From NCBI GenBank assembly GCA_905236195.1, contig CAJOOX010000093.1:1-14879 (forward strand): DNA of 14,879 bases, given 5' to 3'. Positions 14,538 to 14,879 of the stretch are shown piece by piece (positions within the stretch are counted from its first letter, which is position 1; every line of letters begins with the position of its first letter). A program made the translations under genes and the position numbers. Below the pieces are notes generated by a model. That model ran no database searches. It was not told the origin of the DNA and saw only the letters and a program-made list of their open reading frames with translations. Source of the DNA: an uncultured Bacteroidales bacterium. GTDB taxonomy: Bacteria > Bacteroidota > Bacteroidia > Bacteroidales > UBA3663.

Positions 14538-14879
14538 ATGAGAAATATCTTCTGGCTCATCTGTCTGTCAGCCCTGTGGATGTTCGCCGCCTGCAGCGAC
14601 GACCTGGATACCGGCACCTCGGCCCAGCCCAAAGTATCCGCCGATACACTGGACGTGGGGATGTTGTTGGCCGGCAACTCGTCGCAGACCTACGGACTGA
14701 AGCTCTACAACCGCAATAGCGGGGAGATACGACTCTCGTCCATTGTCTTGAGAAATGCCGGGACATCGGGCTTCCGCATGAATGTGGACGGCATGAACGG
14801 GTCCTCGTTCACCAATCCGGACTTGCTGCGCATCGCGTCTGGCGACTCTTTGTTCCTGTTTGTCGAAGCTACTTTCGAG
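14538..14879 (+). CDS. Lipoprotein with Ig-like/ASH-type domain (3' partial)
   Basis: The first 114 codons of a gene that continues past the window edge. The N-terminus MRNIFWLICLSALWMFAAC is a lipoprotein signal with the lipidated Cys at 19. It is followed by a beta-rich domain: VSADTLDVGMLLAGNSSQTY, then LKLYNRNSGEIRLSSIVL, then FRMNVDGMNG, then GDSLFLFVEATFE. The pattern of a threshold strand, then a 'not-otherwise-bound' Ig-like strand set resembles the ASH/choice-of-anchor type domain at the start of a Bacteroidales lipoprotein family I remember, some members of which continue into a right-handed beta-helix. That continuation cannot be seen here. It begins 22 bp after the preceding lipoprotein gene on the same strand, probably in the same transcript. 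Confidence 0.75.
   Translation, partial: MRNIFWLICLSALWMFAACSDDLDTGTSAQPKVSADTLDVGMLLAGNSSQTYGLKLYNRNSGEIRLSSIVLRNAGTSGFRMNVDGMNGSSFTNPDLLRIASGDSLFLFVEATFE

Overview
The window looks like a chromosomal segment of a Bacteroidales bacterium, most like the Prevotella/Bacteroides group. Three things support this: the gene families and their order, promoters of the Bacteroidetes type (TTTG, about 20 bp, TAnnTTTG), and A-rich leaders without clear Shine-Dalgarno sites. Nothing marks a plasmid, phage or insertion sequence, and I see no tRNA, rRNA or CRISPR array. Family names come from memory of these families and from visible motifs; no search was run.

Layout. (1) 2-2202, plus strand: the 3' end of a very long repeat protein built on [VLI][FY]GGGN units, overlapping by ATGA a periplasmic thioredoxin-like protein. 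(2) 2223-2272: a strong bidirectional terminator between convergent operons. (3) 9116 down to 2287, minus strand: an outer-membrane biogenesis operon in the order DUF6242-like lipoprotein, DUF6089-like outer-membrane protein, uppS, bamA, and two OmpH/Skp-like chaperones. UppS makes the undecaprenyl carrier, BamA inserts beta-barrels, and the Skp-like proteins carry unfolded barrels across the periplasm. Two related G-rich (C-rich in the mRNA) spacers precede the two ompH genes. (4) 9117-9312: a divergent promoter region. (5) 9313-11437, plus strand: prmC, recX and a comF-family gene. (6) 11438-14879, plus strand: a clear promoter, then pyrE, an SRPBCC protein, argH, a small four-cysteine Rieske-like lipoprotein and the start of a further lipoprotein that runs off the window.

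Most of this is conserved housekeeping sequence. The points most worth a second look are: the prmC promoter, which places the transcription start almost on the ATG (probably a leaderless mRNA); the paired quadruplex-type spacers in the bamA-ompH region; a Rieske-like lipoprotein in which both ligand pairs are Cys-x2-Cys; a Tyr/Asn-rich insertion in a probable extracellular loop of BamA; and a codon-usage switch inside the repeat protein. I did not find a clearly undescribed multi-gene system.
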